Positions 1 through 7,458 of a stretch of DNA of 48,865 nt are shown here, in pieces; position 1 is the first letter of the stretch, and every line of letters starts with the position of its first letter. Position numbers and translations under genes: made by a program. A model generated the notes under the pieces. It ran no database searches. It was not told where the DNA came from and worked only from the letters and a program-made list of their open reading frames with translations. The DNA lies in IMG/VR virus record IMGVR_UViG_3300025864_000500, positions 1 through 48,865 of that record. One strand, written 5' to 3'. Source of the DNA: a virus.

Positions 1-144
1 AATTAATGTTTTAAGGTTATAATATCGGATGTTATTCTACAGGGTGCCACATAACTGTACTGAAATACATTACTTTGTTACATCTTAACACTGATGAATT
101 ATGTAGTTTTTTCTTTGATGAATTTACAAGTGAACCAAAATGGC

Positions 145-218
145 TGGTTCTAGCCTTGCCGCTAACGGGTAGCTAGGGCCTGAGTGGCAGCCTGTGGCTT
201 AGCTGGTGTTATGGGCAG
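145..218 (-). repeat. Cassette-boundary repeat, copy A (attC-like stem)
   Basis: Directly follows the stop codon of the HEPN-like gene. Read on the minus strand it has TAAC, then AGCTA and GCC, a variable centre, then GGC, TAGCT and GTTA, so the arms pair with interior bulges. Two segments recur exactly in other copies: 193-211 (19 nt) is identical to 36565-36583, and 161-178 (18 nt) is identical to 34681-34698. The imperfect stem with outer TAAC/GTTA boxes resembles an integron attC site, but no integron integrase is in the window, so that identity is inferred. Confidence 0.6.
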
Positions 219-959
219 TTAATTTTTATTTTCTAATACTATCATGCTTTCCATTAATGATAGAAGCATATCAAAAACTTTTTTATCAACCATGCTAATT
301 TTTCCATGGAGTGCAAGATTTCTTATCTTATTAACTTCATTCATCTCATCAAAAGTATAATTATCAACTAATCCACGTTGATACATCGTTCTAAACAATG
401 CACTTAAGGCAGTTTTATTAAAATCACTCGAGTAACTCGATAATTCGAATTTTGAACAAATCAACCGAACTAAATTTTCGAAAGTAATGAACGTCTTTAC
501 AAATTCACTGATATTTACTTTCTGACTTTGGGTGTCTGAAAGATTACCTATAAATTCAACATCGTCCTTAATCAGTCGTTTTGCAGCCTTGTTAATCTTA
601 TTTGGATCAATTATACCAACTACAAATGATATTGCCCAAAGAATTGTTGCAACATTTATCAGGAATACAATTACTACAATTACATTTTTAGAATTAAAGT
701 CAAGACCATTAAAGTAGACCAAGAGTAAACTTGAAATGAGTGATATAGCAGTTAACGCACAAAGTATTTTAACTCTTACAAATTGATACCTCTGAATTTC
801 TTGATTGATTTCTTCGAGTGTTGGATCATTATCAGACTCACTGTTAACCCTACCTAATACAAAATAGTATCCTGCAGTTATAAATCCAATAAGTGCAGCA
901 ATAGATTGAGCAGAAGAGCTGAACAACCAATAGATGTTTTCAGGACCTTGGTAAACCAT
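219..959 (-). CDS. Membrane protein with HEPN-like Rx4H motif (possible abortive-infection gene)
   Basis: 246 residues. The N-terminal half has three hydrophobic segments (about 14-36, 60-84 and 92-116). The C-terminal half is soluble and ends with an RNLALH motif (R213 to H218), the Rx4-6H signature of HEPN RNase and HEPN-like domains, here in the 'RN-x3-HG' context seen in several HEPN families. It lies beyond the terminator of the late operon, between the lysis genes and the unseen attachment site, a usual place for lysogenic-conversion genes. It is AT-rich compared with the phage genes and bounded by repeats A and E. A membrane-anchored toxin or defence effector is plausible; an inactive HEPN scaffold is equally possible. 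No partner antitoxin is visible. Confidence 0.55.
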   Translation of the reverse strand: MVYQGPENIYWLFSSSAQSIAALIGFITAGYYFVLGRVNSESDNDPTLEEINQEIQRYQFVRVKILCALTAISLISSLLLVYFNGLDFNSKNVIVVIVFLINVATILWAISFVVGIIDPNKINKAAKRLIKDDVEFIGNLSDTQSQKVNISEFVKTFITFENLVRLICSKFELSSYSSDFNKTALSALFRTMYQRGLVDNYTFDEMNEVNKIRNLALHGKISMVDKKVFDMLLSLMESMIVLENKN

Positions 960-980
960 GATAGCGCGATTTTTTAATTG

Positions 981-1014
981 CCTATAACACCAGTGTAATG
1001 GCAGGGGCGTTAGG
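981..1014 (+). repeat. Cassette-boundary repeat, copy E (short, inverted relative to A)
   Basis: A 34-nt imperfect inverted repeat starting CCTATAACACC and ending GGCGTTAGG, just upstream of the HEPN-like gene. It shares the ATAACACCAG start of copies A and D and has the same outer TAAC/GTTA boxes, but is much shorter and in the opposite orientation to A. The rest of the 960-1287 gap (about 330 nt) is AT-rich, and I see no gene in it apart from the terminator at 1233-1261. Confidence 0.4.
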
Positions 1015-1232
1015 AATTGTGATTATGTATTTTAAAAGAAGTTCAATTCGAGGAGCAATCGCAGTTAAAGGTTAAGTAACCACATGTTTCTTACTTGATT
1101 GAGTGTGTTTTCAAGTTTTCAAATATACAAATAAATTTAAACTCCATATTACTTTGGACATAAAAAGCTATAACCCATCGTACTGCAGTTCTTGTACATA
1201 TAAAAAATTTAAAGCTTCTCAAGTCCTGACAT

Positions 1233-1261
1233 AAAAAAACGACCACCTTTACAGGCAGTCG
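1233..1261 (-). terminator. Intrinsic terminator of the late/lysis operon
   Basis: On the minus strand CGACTGCC pairs with GGTGGTCG (8 bp with two G-T wobbles, 6-nt loop), followed by seven T residues at 1239-1233. It lies 27 nt past the last gene of the lysis module and ends the long minus-strand operon that begins at 18956. Confidence 0.8.
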
Positions 1262-1287
1262 CATTGTATCTGAAAAAAGCAATTGCC

Positions 1288-1797
1288 TTACGGCTTCACA
1301 AAATTTTCGTAGTAGTCTTCACTTGCTGCTTTCAGTTCTTCCATAGTCAGCTTACCATCGGACAGGTAAAAGGACAGACGGGTAGCAAATTCAAGGCACT
1401 TGGCACCTTGACTCTGGTCGAGTTTGAGCCTATCGATAATTGTAGCAACTTTCATATCGGTACTTTGCAGATTGATAATGCTACTAACCAAATTCAATTC
1501 TCTTGCAATATTGGGCAGCTCGTCTTCAAGCCATTTCCGGACTGCATCAATGATTTTGTCATCGGTGGTTCCAGGAATGGCAATTTTGATGATCGTCTCG
1601 ACAACATTACTCACACCTGAGTTCATGTAGGTCTTCAATGCTTGTACAACATTGACAGCGACAGGAACTACCACTTTGCCGAGAACATCGAGTTGGTCGT
1701 ATGCTGAAGTGATTACTTTACCGGTTTTGGCACCGATATTACTTACAAACTTGGCAACATTCTTGGCTGCCGTAATAATCCATTTGATTAAACTCAT
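1288..1797 (-). CDS. Small phage protein after the lysozyme, function unknown
   Basis: 169 residues, last gene of the late operon, 10 nt after the lysozyme stop. The N-terminal third is amphipathic and rich in Val, Ala and Lys (MSLIKWIITAAKNVAKFVSN). The rest is predicted helical, with no transmembrane segment I would trust and no signal peptide. I do not recognise the family. Its place next to holin and lysozyme suggests a lysis accessory role (for example a spanin-like or membrane-perturbing helix), but nothing in the sequence proves this. Confidence 0.7.
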   Translation of the reverse strand: MSLIKWIITAAKNVAKFVSNIGAKTGKVITSAYDQLDVLGKVVVPVAVNVVQALKTYMNSGVSNVVETIIKIAIPGTTDDKIIDAVRKWLEDELPNIARELNLVSSIINLQSTDMKVATIIDRLKLDQSQGAKCLEFATRLSFYLSDGKLTMEELKAASEDYYENFVKP

Positions 1798-1807
1798 GAC
1801 TTACGTT

Positions 1808-2335
1808 TTAGTTGAAATACTTATTCTCTCCGAAAATATAGAGGTAGGCTTCGGAAGTCCTACGTGCTGTCAGGCCTTTCATGACCTGTTTTCTCCCTGC
1901 GACTGTTGCTTTGTTCCATGATCTGAACTCCTTGTCAATAAAGAATGGAGACGCATCACTGATGACAAGCTTAAGCAGGGTGCTGTGCTTCAAGGCATCG
2001 AAGCCAACATTGTAAGCGAAAGACACCAAGGCATCGTGCTGATTCTGTTTCAATGTCAGGTGCAAACTATCCACCCTTTCGGAGTAGTCTTCAAGGTCTT
2101 CCTGAAGTGCAACAATCGCTTGCTCCGTTGTCTTGATGACAGAAAGCTTGTAAGCATTGGCTGTGTTCTCTTTACCATGCAACATCGTTCCATCGGTATC
2201 ACGAATAACCCTGCCGTACCCTTCAGTCCAAAAACCGGCAGGACACATTTTAGGTTGGAGTCCGATAATTCTCATATCTCCGTCATGCAGACTTTCGTAG
2301 TGTGCAACCAAGGCCGTAAGTTCTTTGCTGATCAT
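1808..2335 (-). CDS. Phage endolysin, GH24 lysozyme (T4-type muramidase)
   Basis: 175 residues, single catalytic domain. The GH24 signature is clear: Glu14 in HYESLHDG, then CPAGFWTEGYG, where Cys31 takes the Asp/Cys position and Thr37 follows after five residues, completing the E-(D/C)-x5-T triad. Downstream are the family blocks NQHDALVSFAYNVG and GLTARRTSEAYLY. The gap between Glu14 and Cys31 is longer than the usual eight residues. There is no signal peptide or signal-anchor helix, so export to the peptidoglycan must depend on the holin encoded just upstream, whose stop overlaps this start by 4 nt. Confidence 0.93.
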   Translation of the reverse strand: MISKELTALVAHYESLHDGDMRIIGLQPKMCPAGFWTEGYGRVIRDTDGTMLHGKENTANAYKLSVIKTTEQAIVALQEDLEDYSERVDSLHLTLKQNQHDALVSFAYNVGFDALKHSTLLKLVISDASPFFIDKEFRSWNKATVAGRKQVMKGLTARRTSEAYLYIFGENKYFN

Positions 2336-2847
2336 TTTGTATCCTCCTTTTTTGATGGTTCATCATCAGGGAACAATCCTTCGGAAGAACCGCCAAGCTT
2401 GTTCTCAATCTCTCCCTTCAGCTGCTTCCTGAATATCTTCAGGAATGGCATGCCGGGGTTCACAATCAACATAGAAGCAGACATACTCCACAACTCACAG
2501 ACAGCAGCATAAACGGCAAGGACTCTAACACCAAGGAAACTACCATTTTCGTGTACAATCTTTTCAACAAAAAAGACACCGACCAAGGCAAAAGAATAGA
2601 TCCCAATTTTATTGACTGTGTTTCTCATCGACTTCGACAACACAAATTTTCCTTGTTTTTTTGCAGCACGAATGCCCCAATACAAGTCAAAGAATACCGC
2701 TATAAGAACGACAACAAAACTTACCCATTCAGGCTCGAAAATCGAAAACATAGTTGTAGCGGCTATCAGTACCCAACCCCAAACTGTTGACATTGCATCA
2801 CTCAGCTTGTAAAAGAATCCACTCCACCATTCATACATCATTTTCAT
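2332..2847 (-). CDS. Phage holin (holin_4 / TcdE-like family)
   Basis: 171 residues with three to four transmembrane helices (about 18-38, 40-58, 83-105 and 110-130) and a charged, hydrophilic C-terminus. The segment DLYWGIRAAKKQGKF followed by a polar stretch and KIGIYSFALVG matches the phage_holin_4_1 pattern (D-x-x-x-G, a Ser/Lys-rich loop, then a Lys-Ile-led helix). Larger than most holins in the family, mainly because of about 35 extra C-terminal residues. Translationally coupled to the lysozyme gene (ATGA overlap). Confidence 0.85.
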   Translation of the reverse strand: MKMMYEWWSGFFYKLSDAMSTVWGWVLIAATTMFSIFEPEWVSFVVVLIAVFFDLYWGIRAAKKQGKFVLSKSMRNTVNKIGIYSFALVGVFFVEKIVHENGSFLGVRVLAVYAAVCELWSMSASMLIVNPGMPFLKIFRKQLKGEIENKLGGSSEGLFPDDEPSKKEDTK

Positions 2848-2859
2848 TATTTACAATTT

Positions 2860-3690
2860 TTACGGTATCACGATAGTAACTTCATAATAATCAACCCCAA
2901 GAGTGGAACCGGTATTAAACTCATACTCGCATTCATCATTTGCCAAGTATATTGCTTGGAAATCATACGGAGTAGGCCCACACCAAGCCCCAATGTCATA
3001 GCCAGGCGTGGCATTAACTCCCCATATCGATATACTGAAGACATTATTAAATGGAATATTTTCAAAAGTGTATTCTGTTACACTGATTGCAGTTTGGTCA
3101 TAAACACTGCCCCATAAATGGATATTCATTGGTCTGAGGTCATCATTTTTCACCCTAATGCTTATCTTCATGGTTGAAACATACACATGGATATATTGTG
3201 TGCTTTTCTGCTGCGAACCTGAAATAAGAGTAGATTGTATGTAACCATAGCCGGTTACAGTTGAAACATAGGAGCCATTGATAAACCCGAACATATCTTG
3301 GGTATTTGAAGACTCCTGAATGTAAACCGCATAAGATGTACCTGAAGCTAAACCCTCAAGTACGAAAGTGTAGGTTTCATCAATTCCAGTTGTATGAAAG
3401 CCACACCAAGTGATTGGTTCTGGGCTGCCATATACTTTGAAACCGGCACGAAGGCTCCTGCTCTGACTGCCGTTGTTATGGAAGACAATCTCAGCGAACC
3501 TAATCTTGGTCAGATCATCGTAAGTCGGCATCTTGCCACCGGTGGTTGAACAGGATACATAGTAATTGGGAGTCATGGATGCATCGTTCAGGCATTTCTT
3601 TGCAGGAATGCTACCGGCTGCGTACGCTGGGCGTTTTTCACACCAAGAGTCCACCTGTTCCCTTGTCACCATGTGTCCTGCAGTTAGCAT
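2860..3690 (-). CDS. Putative phage appendage / receptor-binding-region protein
   Basis: 276 residues. The N-terminus (GHMVTREQVDSWCEKRP) resembles the short leader seen on Bacteroidota phage and surface proteins that start with a residue-counting 'SWCxK' segment. The rest is rich in Thr, Ser, Tyr and Gly and predicted to be mostly beta strand, with no catalytic motif. It sits between the fibre genes and the holin, where siphophages place minor fibre or tip accessory proteins. Function inferred from position and composition only. Confidence 0.55.
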   Translation of the reverse strand: MLTAGHMVTREQVDSWCEKRPAYAAGSIPAKKCLNDASMTPNYYVSCSTTGGKMPTYDDLTKIRFAEIVFHNNGSQSRSLRAGFKVYGSPEPITWCGFHTTGIDETYTFVLEGLASGTSYAVYIQESSNTQDMFGFINGSYVSTVTGYGYIQSTLISGSQQKSTQYIHVYVSTMKISIRVKNDDLRPMNIHLWGSVYDQTAISVTEYTFENIPFNNVFSISIWGVNATPGYDIGAWCGPTPYDFQAIYLANDECEYEFNTGSTLGVDYYEVTIVIP

Positions 3691-3691
3691 A

Positions 3692-4192
3692 TTAATAGAT
3701 TAAACTTTTTAAAATTGAGATACCTTGGGGATATAGGCCAATGAAACCCTGCGCTTTTGCTTCTTCAGGGCTGACTGCGTTCTTTTCGGCCAGCACATAA
3801 AAGTCTTCGTGTGAAATCTTTTCAAGGACCGGCATGTCAACCTTGACGGAATAATATTCAGCCTTGAATTTATTTAGTTCTCTTTCGGCTGTCATAACCA
3901 TTTCAGTGTTCGCTTCAATTGTTTTTTTGTCACCTTCCGACAGGTCTGTCTTATCCTTAAAGGATTCCATGATTTCGGATGCCTGTTTGACGGAATCTGT
4001 CTGTAAGGTCTTGATAAAGCGTTCTTCGGCTTCAACCATTGCTTTGGTAACTTTCCCAAGTGCTTCGATGTTGTCCATAATAATGCACTGTCCCTTGCCG
4101 GTAATGCCTGCAAAAGTCTTGATGTTCTGAAAGCAGTTCATGTACATTGAAATGGCACCTCTTTCGATTTGTTGTTCTTTTTCTTTTTTCAT
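3692..4192 (-). CDS. Small helical phage protein, possible fibre-assembly factor
   Basis: 166 residues, highly charged and predicted helical through residues 45-125, with a non-polar C-terminal tail. Lies directly after the large fibre gene and ends one base before the next gene begins. Small proteins in this position are often fibre-assembly chaperones, but I recognise no family. Start uncertain: internal Met codons at residues 16, 18 and 39 are possible alternatives. Confidence 0.6.
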   Translation of the reverse strand: MKKEKEQQIERGAISMYMNCFQNIKTFAGITGKGQCIIMDNIEALGKVTKAMVEAEERFIKTLQTDSVKQASEIMESFKDKTDLSEGDKKTIEANTEMVMTAERELNKFKAEYYSVKVDMPVLEKISHEDFYVLAEKNAVSPEEAKAQGFIGLYPQGISILKSLIY

Positions 4193-4215
4193 AATTGCGT
4201 GAGTATGTAAATTAT

Positions 4216-5985
4216 TTAGGCTTCGTAAAATGATGCTGCTGTTATTGAGCCGGTGACAACAAGTGTTCCACCAACGGTCAGGTTGCTTGTAAAGGCACCG
4301 ACTCCATTATTATTTATTCGGAATTTTTCAACAAAAGAGGCGCCAGTGCCTGTCCTAAAAATTAAATCACCCGTATTCCCTGAATTGATATAAAGGTGTG
4401 GAGTCCCATTTCCTCCGTGAAATCCAACGCCTATACCGTCAGCGGTGGTTCCATTTAGTGACATCATATTGTAATAGCCTGAAGGATTTTTATGGAAAAC
4501 GATATTTTGAGCTGTGCCTGTATTGATTTCAAAACTATGAGTGGGGGTTACTCCAATGCCAAGGTAGGTAGTGAAGGCACAAACAGTGTGACCAAGGCTT
4601 AACGGATAAACAGGAGTGTTGACTCCGCTTTGAGCATTCACCTTAAACCGTATCCATGTACCAGTAGTTGCGTTCGCTTCGTTCCCCCATTCGATCTCTG
4701 CGTGTAGTCCGCTGACGCCTCCAGCGAGAAATGTTGCAAAAAAAGGTGTCGTAGAGTCACCATATCCAACATACTGATTTCTTGCCCAAACCGATCCACT
4801 CGATACTATATCTCCTGAAAATGCACCTGTGGTTGCACCTGTGATTGAACCTGCAAGCGTCAGGTTTTTTGCACTCCAATCAACGGTGGTCAGATTGGAA
4901 TTATTTACGTGCCAAAGCCTTCTCCAAGGATAATAAGATGCTCCAGAACCGGACCATCCTCTAAAATATAAATCATCATTAGAATAACCCCCTGCAATTT
5001 GCAGCCCCGTATCACTATTTGCTGCTACGATCATAGCTCCATAAGTTTCCCCTGTTCCATTGGTTGGATTGTTGTTGAATCCATACATTCCTGGCACACG
5101 ATAGTCCGCATGGTTGCAATCTGAAACAACTCGACCTTGCACTCTGGCTGAACCAACTTCTGAATAGGTGTATGTCGGCTTCGTTCCAGCTTTTGCCCAT
5201 GCACTTACGTCTGAGGCAGGCCTACTATTGCTTAATCTTCCATCATTTCCCTGACAAAAAGTAAAGGCGGCAGTTCCAAAGGATCCTGTAGTTAGTACTC
5301 CACCATTAGTTGTTATAATTGGCGTATTACCATTTATACCTATAGCCCCTACATTTGTAATATTTCCATGAACATGGCTTGATGCTGCATACTTGGAAGC
5401 AAGGGTGACGCCACCTTCATATATTGTTGTTCCATACACGTATCTCCAAGGTGTTCCAGCTGTTCCAATGTCATACGATCCTCCGGATGTTGTTGGTAAG
5501 TTGCCATGCCATCCGGACGCTGCGCCAACATATCCACCAAGTTCTATATTTCCATCAACCGAAAAAGAATCGCCGATATTCATTGCGCCAGAAATCATCA
5601 AATTGCCACCAACATAGAAATTGCCGTTCGCACCGTAATTATATCCGGAATATGGCGCTGCGGTATAACCAAGCCAGCCCGTACCAGCTCCATTAGAGTA
5701 AAAGGGAGAATTAACAAGACCGGCTGCCGTATAGTAAGGCAGATACCCTGCTGTAAGGTTGCTCACCTTTAGAGTGGATGCTGTCAATAACCCCGAAATG
5801 GTCAGAGCCCCCGCCTTTGTCTGACCTGTGGCTGAAGTGTTCAATGTATTGCCGGAACGGACAATACAAATCGTACCAAGATAGATAGCCTGCTCGTCAG
5901 TGACATGATAGAGCGTGCCTGTGTCTTTTGTTCCGATAGCGGTGTATGCAGCAAGAAGACCGTACCAATGTTTAACTTTAGCCAT
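4216..5985 (-). CDS. Phage tail fibre with pyocin-knob-like domain
   Basis: 589 residues, rich in Gly, Thr, Ser and Asn. Residues about 281-362 match the pyocin-knob / fibre C-terminal pattern (DYRVPGMYGF, then AGGYSNDDLYFRGW and PWRRLWH). A SSHVHG segment near residue 205 is a His-x-His motif like the metal-binding sites on the threefold axis of trimeric fibres. Short repeating shaft-like blocks precede it. The C-terminus ends SITAASFYEA, which resembles the strand just before a peptidase S74 intramolecular chaperone, but no such domain follows. It starts with MAKV like its upstream neighbour, suggesting related attachment segments. Role: host recognition at the tail tip. Confidence 0.8.
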   Translation of the reverse strand: MAKVKHWYGLLAAYTAIGTKDTGTLYHVTDEQAIYLGTICIVRSGNTLNTSATGQTKAGALTISGLLTASTLKVSNLTAGYLPYYTAAGLVNSPFYSNGAGTGWLGYTAAPYSGYNYGANGNFYVGGNLMISGAMNIGDSFSVDGNIELGGYVGAASGWHGNLPTTSGGSYDIGTAGTPWRYVYGTTIYEGGVTLASKYAASSHVHGNITNVGAIGINGNTPIITTNGGVLTTGSFGTAAFTFCQGNDGRLSNSRPASDVSAWAKAGTKPTYTYSEVGSARVQGRVVSDCNHADYRVPGMYGFNNNPTNGTGETYGAMIVAANSDTGLQIAGGYSNDDLYFRGWSGSGASYYPWRRLWHVNNSNLTTVDWSAKNLTLAGSITGATTGAFSGDIVSSGSVWARNQYVGYGDSTTPFFATFLAGGVSGLHAEIEWGNEANATTGTWIRFKVNAQSGVNTPVYPLSLGHTVCAFTTYLGIGVTPTHSFEINTGTAQNIVFHKNPSGYYNMMSLNGTTADGIGVGFHGGNGTPHLYINSGNTGDLIFRTGTGASFVEKFRINNNGVGAFTSNLTVGGTLVVTGSITAASFYEA

Positions 5986-5988
5986 GAC

Positions 5989-7425
5989 TTATCCTACAAT
6001 CCAATCCTGTAACAATTCGATTGCTGTTGCTCTTGTTTCCAAGGCAGTGTTCCTGTTCTGCAGACGGTTTAAAGCGCCTTTCAGCGTGTCTCCTACAACG
6101 ATAGAACCAACATTGGCATCCGTTGTCCAGCCTGTCATGGCAAGCAAGAGAACATCGGTATATGTGGCTGTCAGAGCGTGGCCTGAACTTGTCATATTTA
6201 CCATGATCTTGTAGGCAGCCTGTGCGTTGGTAGTCAGACCTGACAGTACAGTTTCGCTCGGCATTGTCATCGTCTTGGTGTTGATGCCTGTTACTCGACC
6301 ATAGGAATCACGAGTGATGCTATCTACAATGGTAACTGTTCCACCATGAGCTAGTGTTGCGCTCCCTGTTGTAGTGTTGGTTTGGGAAATGGTAGGCATC
6401 TTTATCGTTTTACCACCTGCTCCTGCGTCTTCTGCAAGGCCGTTTCCAGCGGTAGTAAATATTCCAGCAAGGTCGAGATTGTTCTGAAGGACCATCCATG
6501 TCGTTGTTGCGGTTACGCCTGTTGTAACAGCGATTGCTACAATGACATCACCTATCTCACACACCTGACCTGAATATGTTCCAGCAACCGTAATTCGATA
6601 TGAATAACCAACCTTGATGCCGGTCAAGGCATTGAAGACAGCAACGGAAGCAGGGCTCGTTTGAAGCTTCATAAATGAAACGACGGTAGCATCGACATAC
6701 TGTTTTGTGGCAGCATGCATTGCAAGAGTTGGATCATGATCTAAATACAGGTCTCTTGCCCCAGACATGTACAAATCTTGATCATCATGCCAAAATTCAT
6801 TATCGACATACAACTTTGTAGCCTTTTCGCTTATCGAAGCACCCATATCATCCATGTTGTTCACAATACGTGCCAAAGCTATTTGCAACGAATCGCCTTG
6901 CTGAATCACACCGACAGGGAGAATTGTAGTGTTATTCTTTGCCCATGTGGGAGTTACAGCGGTGGCCTTGACGATATCACCAACAACCAAAACGACTCCT
7001 GAGTATGTTCCGGCAGTTACGCATTTGTAAAAATCATTCACACGAACGCCGGTTGTAGGCAAGGCGGTATTATCAGGACTGGCAGCTTCAGCTCCAAGCG
7101 TTCCCATGTATTGACCATCAGGATATGACAAAGGGAAAGAGCCTACTGCTGAACGATCTCCGACTGTCAGCGTGGACAGATCAATTATTTTAGTGGATCC
7201 AGTGCTATCCAAGTATGCAAGCTGATAGCCTTTTGAATTAAACTTAGGTCGAGATGCAATAGCATCCTCATACAAGGTGTCAACTGTATTTACTGACGTA
7301 CCCTTGACAATTGAAAAGGCCGAGCCTGTCAGCACAAAATAAATACGCCCAATAACGATAGCATTTGCCCCTTTTTTGGTGGCTAATTGGGTTGAATCGA
7401 GAGAACCAAATGATACTTTTGCCAT
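5989..7425 (-). CDS. Phage tail fibre / baseplate appendage protein
   Basis: 478 residues, beta-rich and Thr/Ala/Gly-rich, no catalytic motif. Contains two similar carbohydrate-module-like segments (DFYKCVTAGTYSGVVLVVGD and, about 150 residues later, YRITVAGTYSGQVCEIGD), an internal duplication seen in Bacteroidota phage fibre shafts. The C-terminus is a short coiled coil (NRNTALETRATAIELL) suited to trimerisation. The gene lies between the tail-tip protein and the knob-bearing fibre, so a structural link between tip and fibre is likely. Confidence 0.7.
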   Translation of the reverse strand: MAKVSFGSLDSTQLATKKGANAIVIGRIYFVLTGSAFSIVKGTSVNTVDTLYEDAIASRPKFNSKGYQLAYLDSTGSTKIIDLSTLTVGDRSAVGSFPLSYPDGQYMGTLGAEAASPDNTALPTTGVRVNDFYKCVTAGTYSGVVLVVGDIVKATAVTPTWAKNNTTILPVGVIQQGDSLQIALARIVNNMDDMGASISEKATKLYVDNEFWHDDQDLYMSGARDLYLDHDPTLAMHAATKQYVDATVVSFMKLQTSPASVAVFNALTGIKVGYSYRITVAGTYSGQVCEIGDVIVAIAVTTGVTATTTWMVLQNNLDLAGIFTTAGNGLAEDAGAGGKTIKMPTISQTNTTTGSATLAHGGTVTIVDSITRDSYGRVTGINTKTMTMPSETVLSGLTTNAQAAYKIMVNMTSSGHALTATYTDVLLLAMTGWTTDANVGSIVVGDTLKGALNRLQNRNTALETRATAIELLQDWIVG

Positions 7426-7458
7426 GATTTTAACTGTTTAATTGTTTTTTAATATTTC

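Noticed and set aside
1-144. Left attachment site or tRNA at the window start
   Set aside because: No duplicate of 48012-48031 and no tRNA-like fold found; the prophage appears to continue past the left edge.
532-717. Plus-strand open frame opposite the HEPN-like gene
   Set aside because: Low-complexity antisense reading with no independent support.
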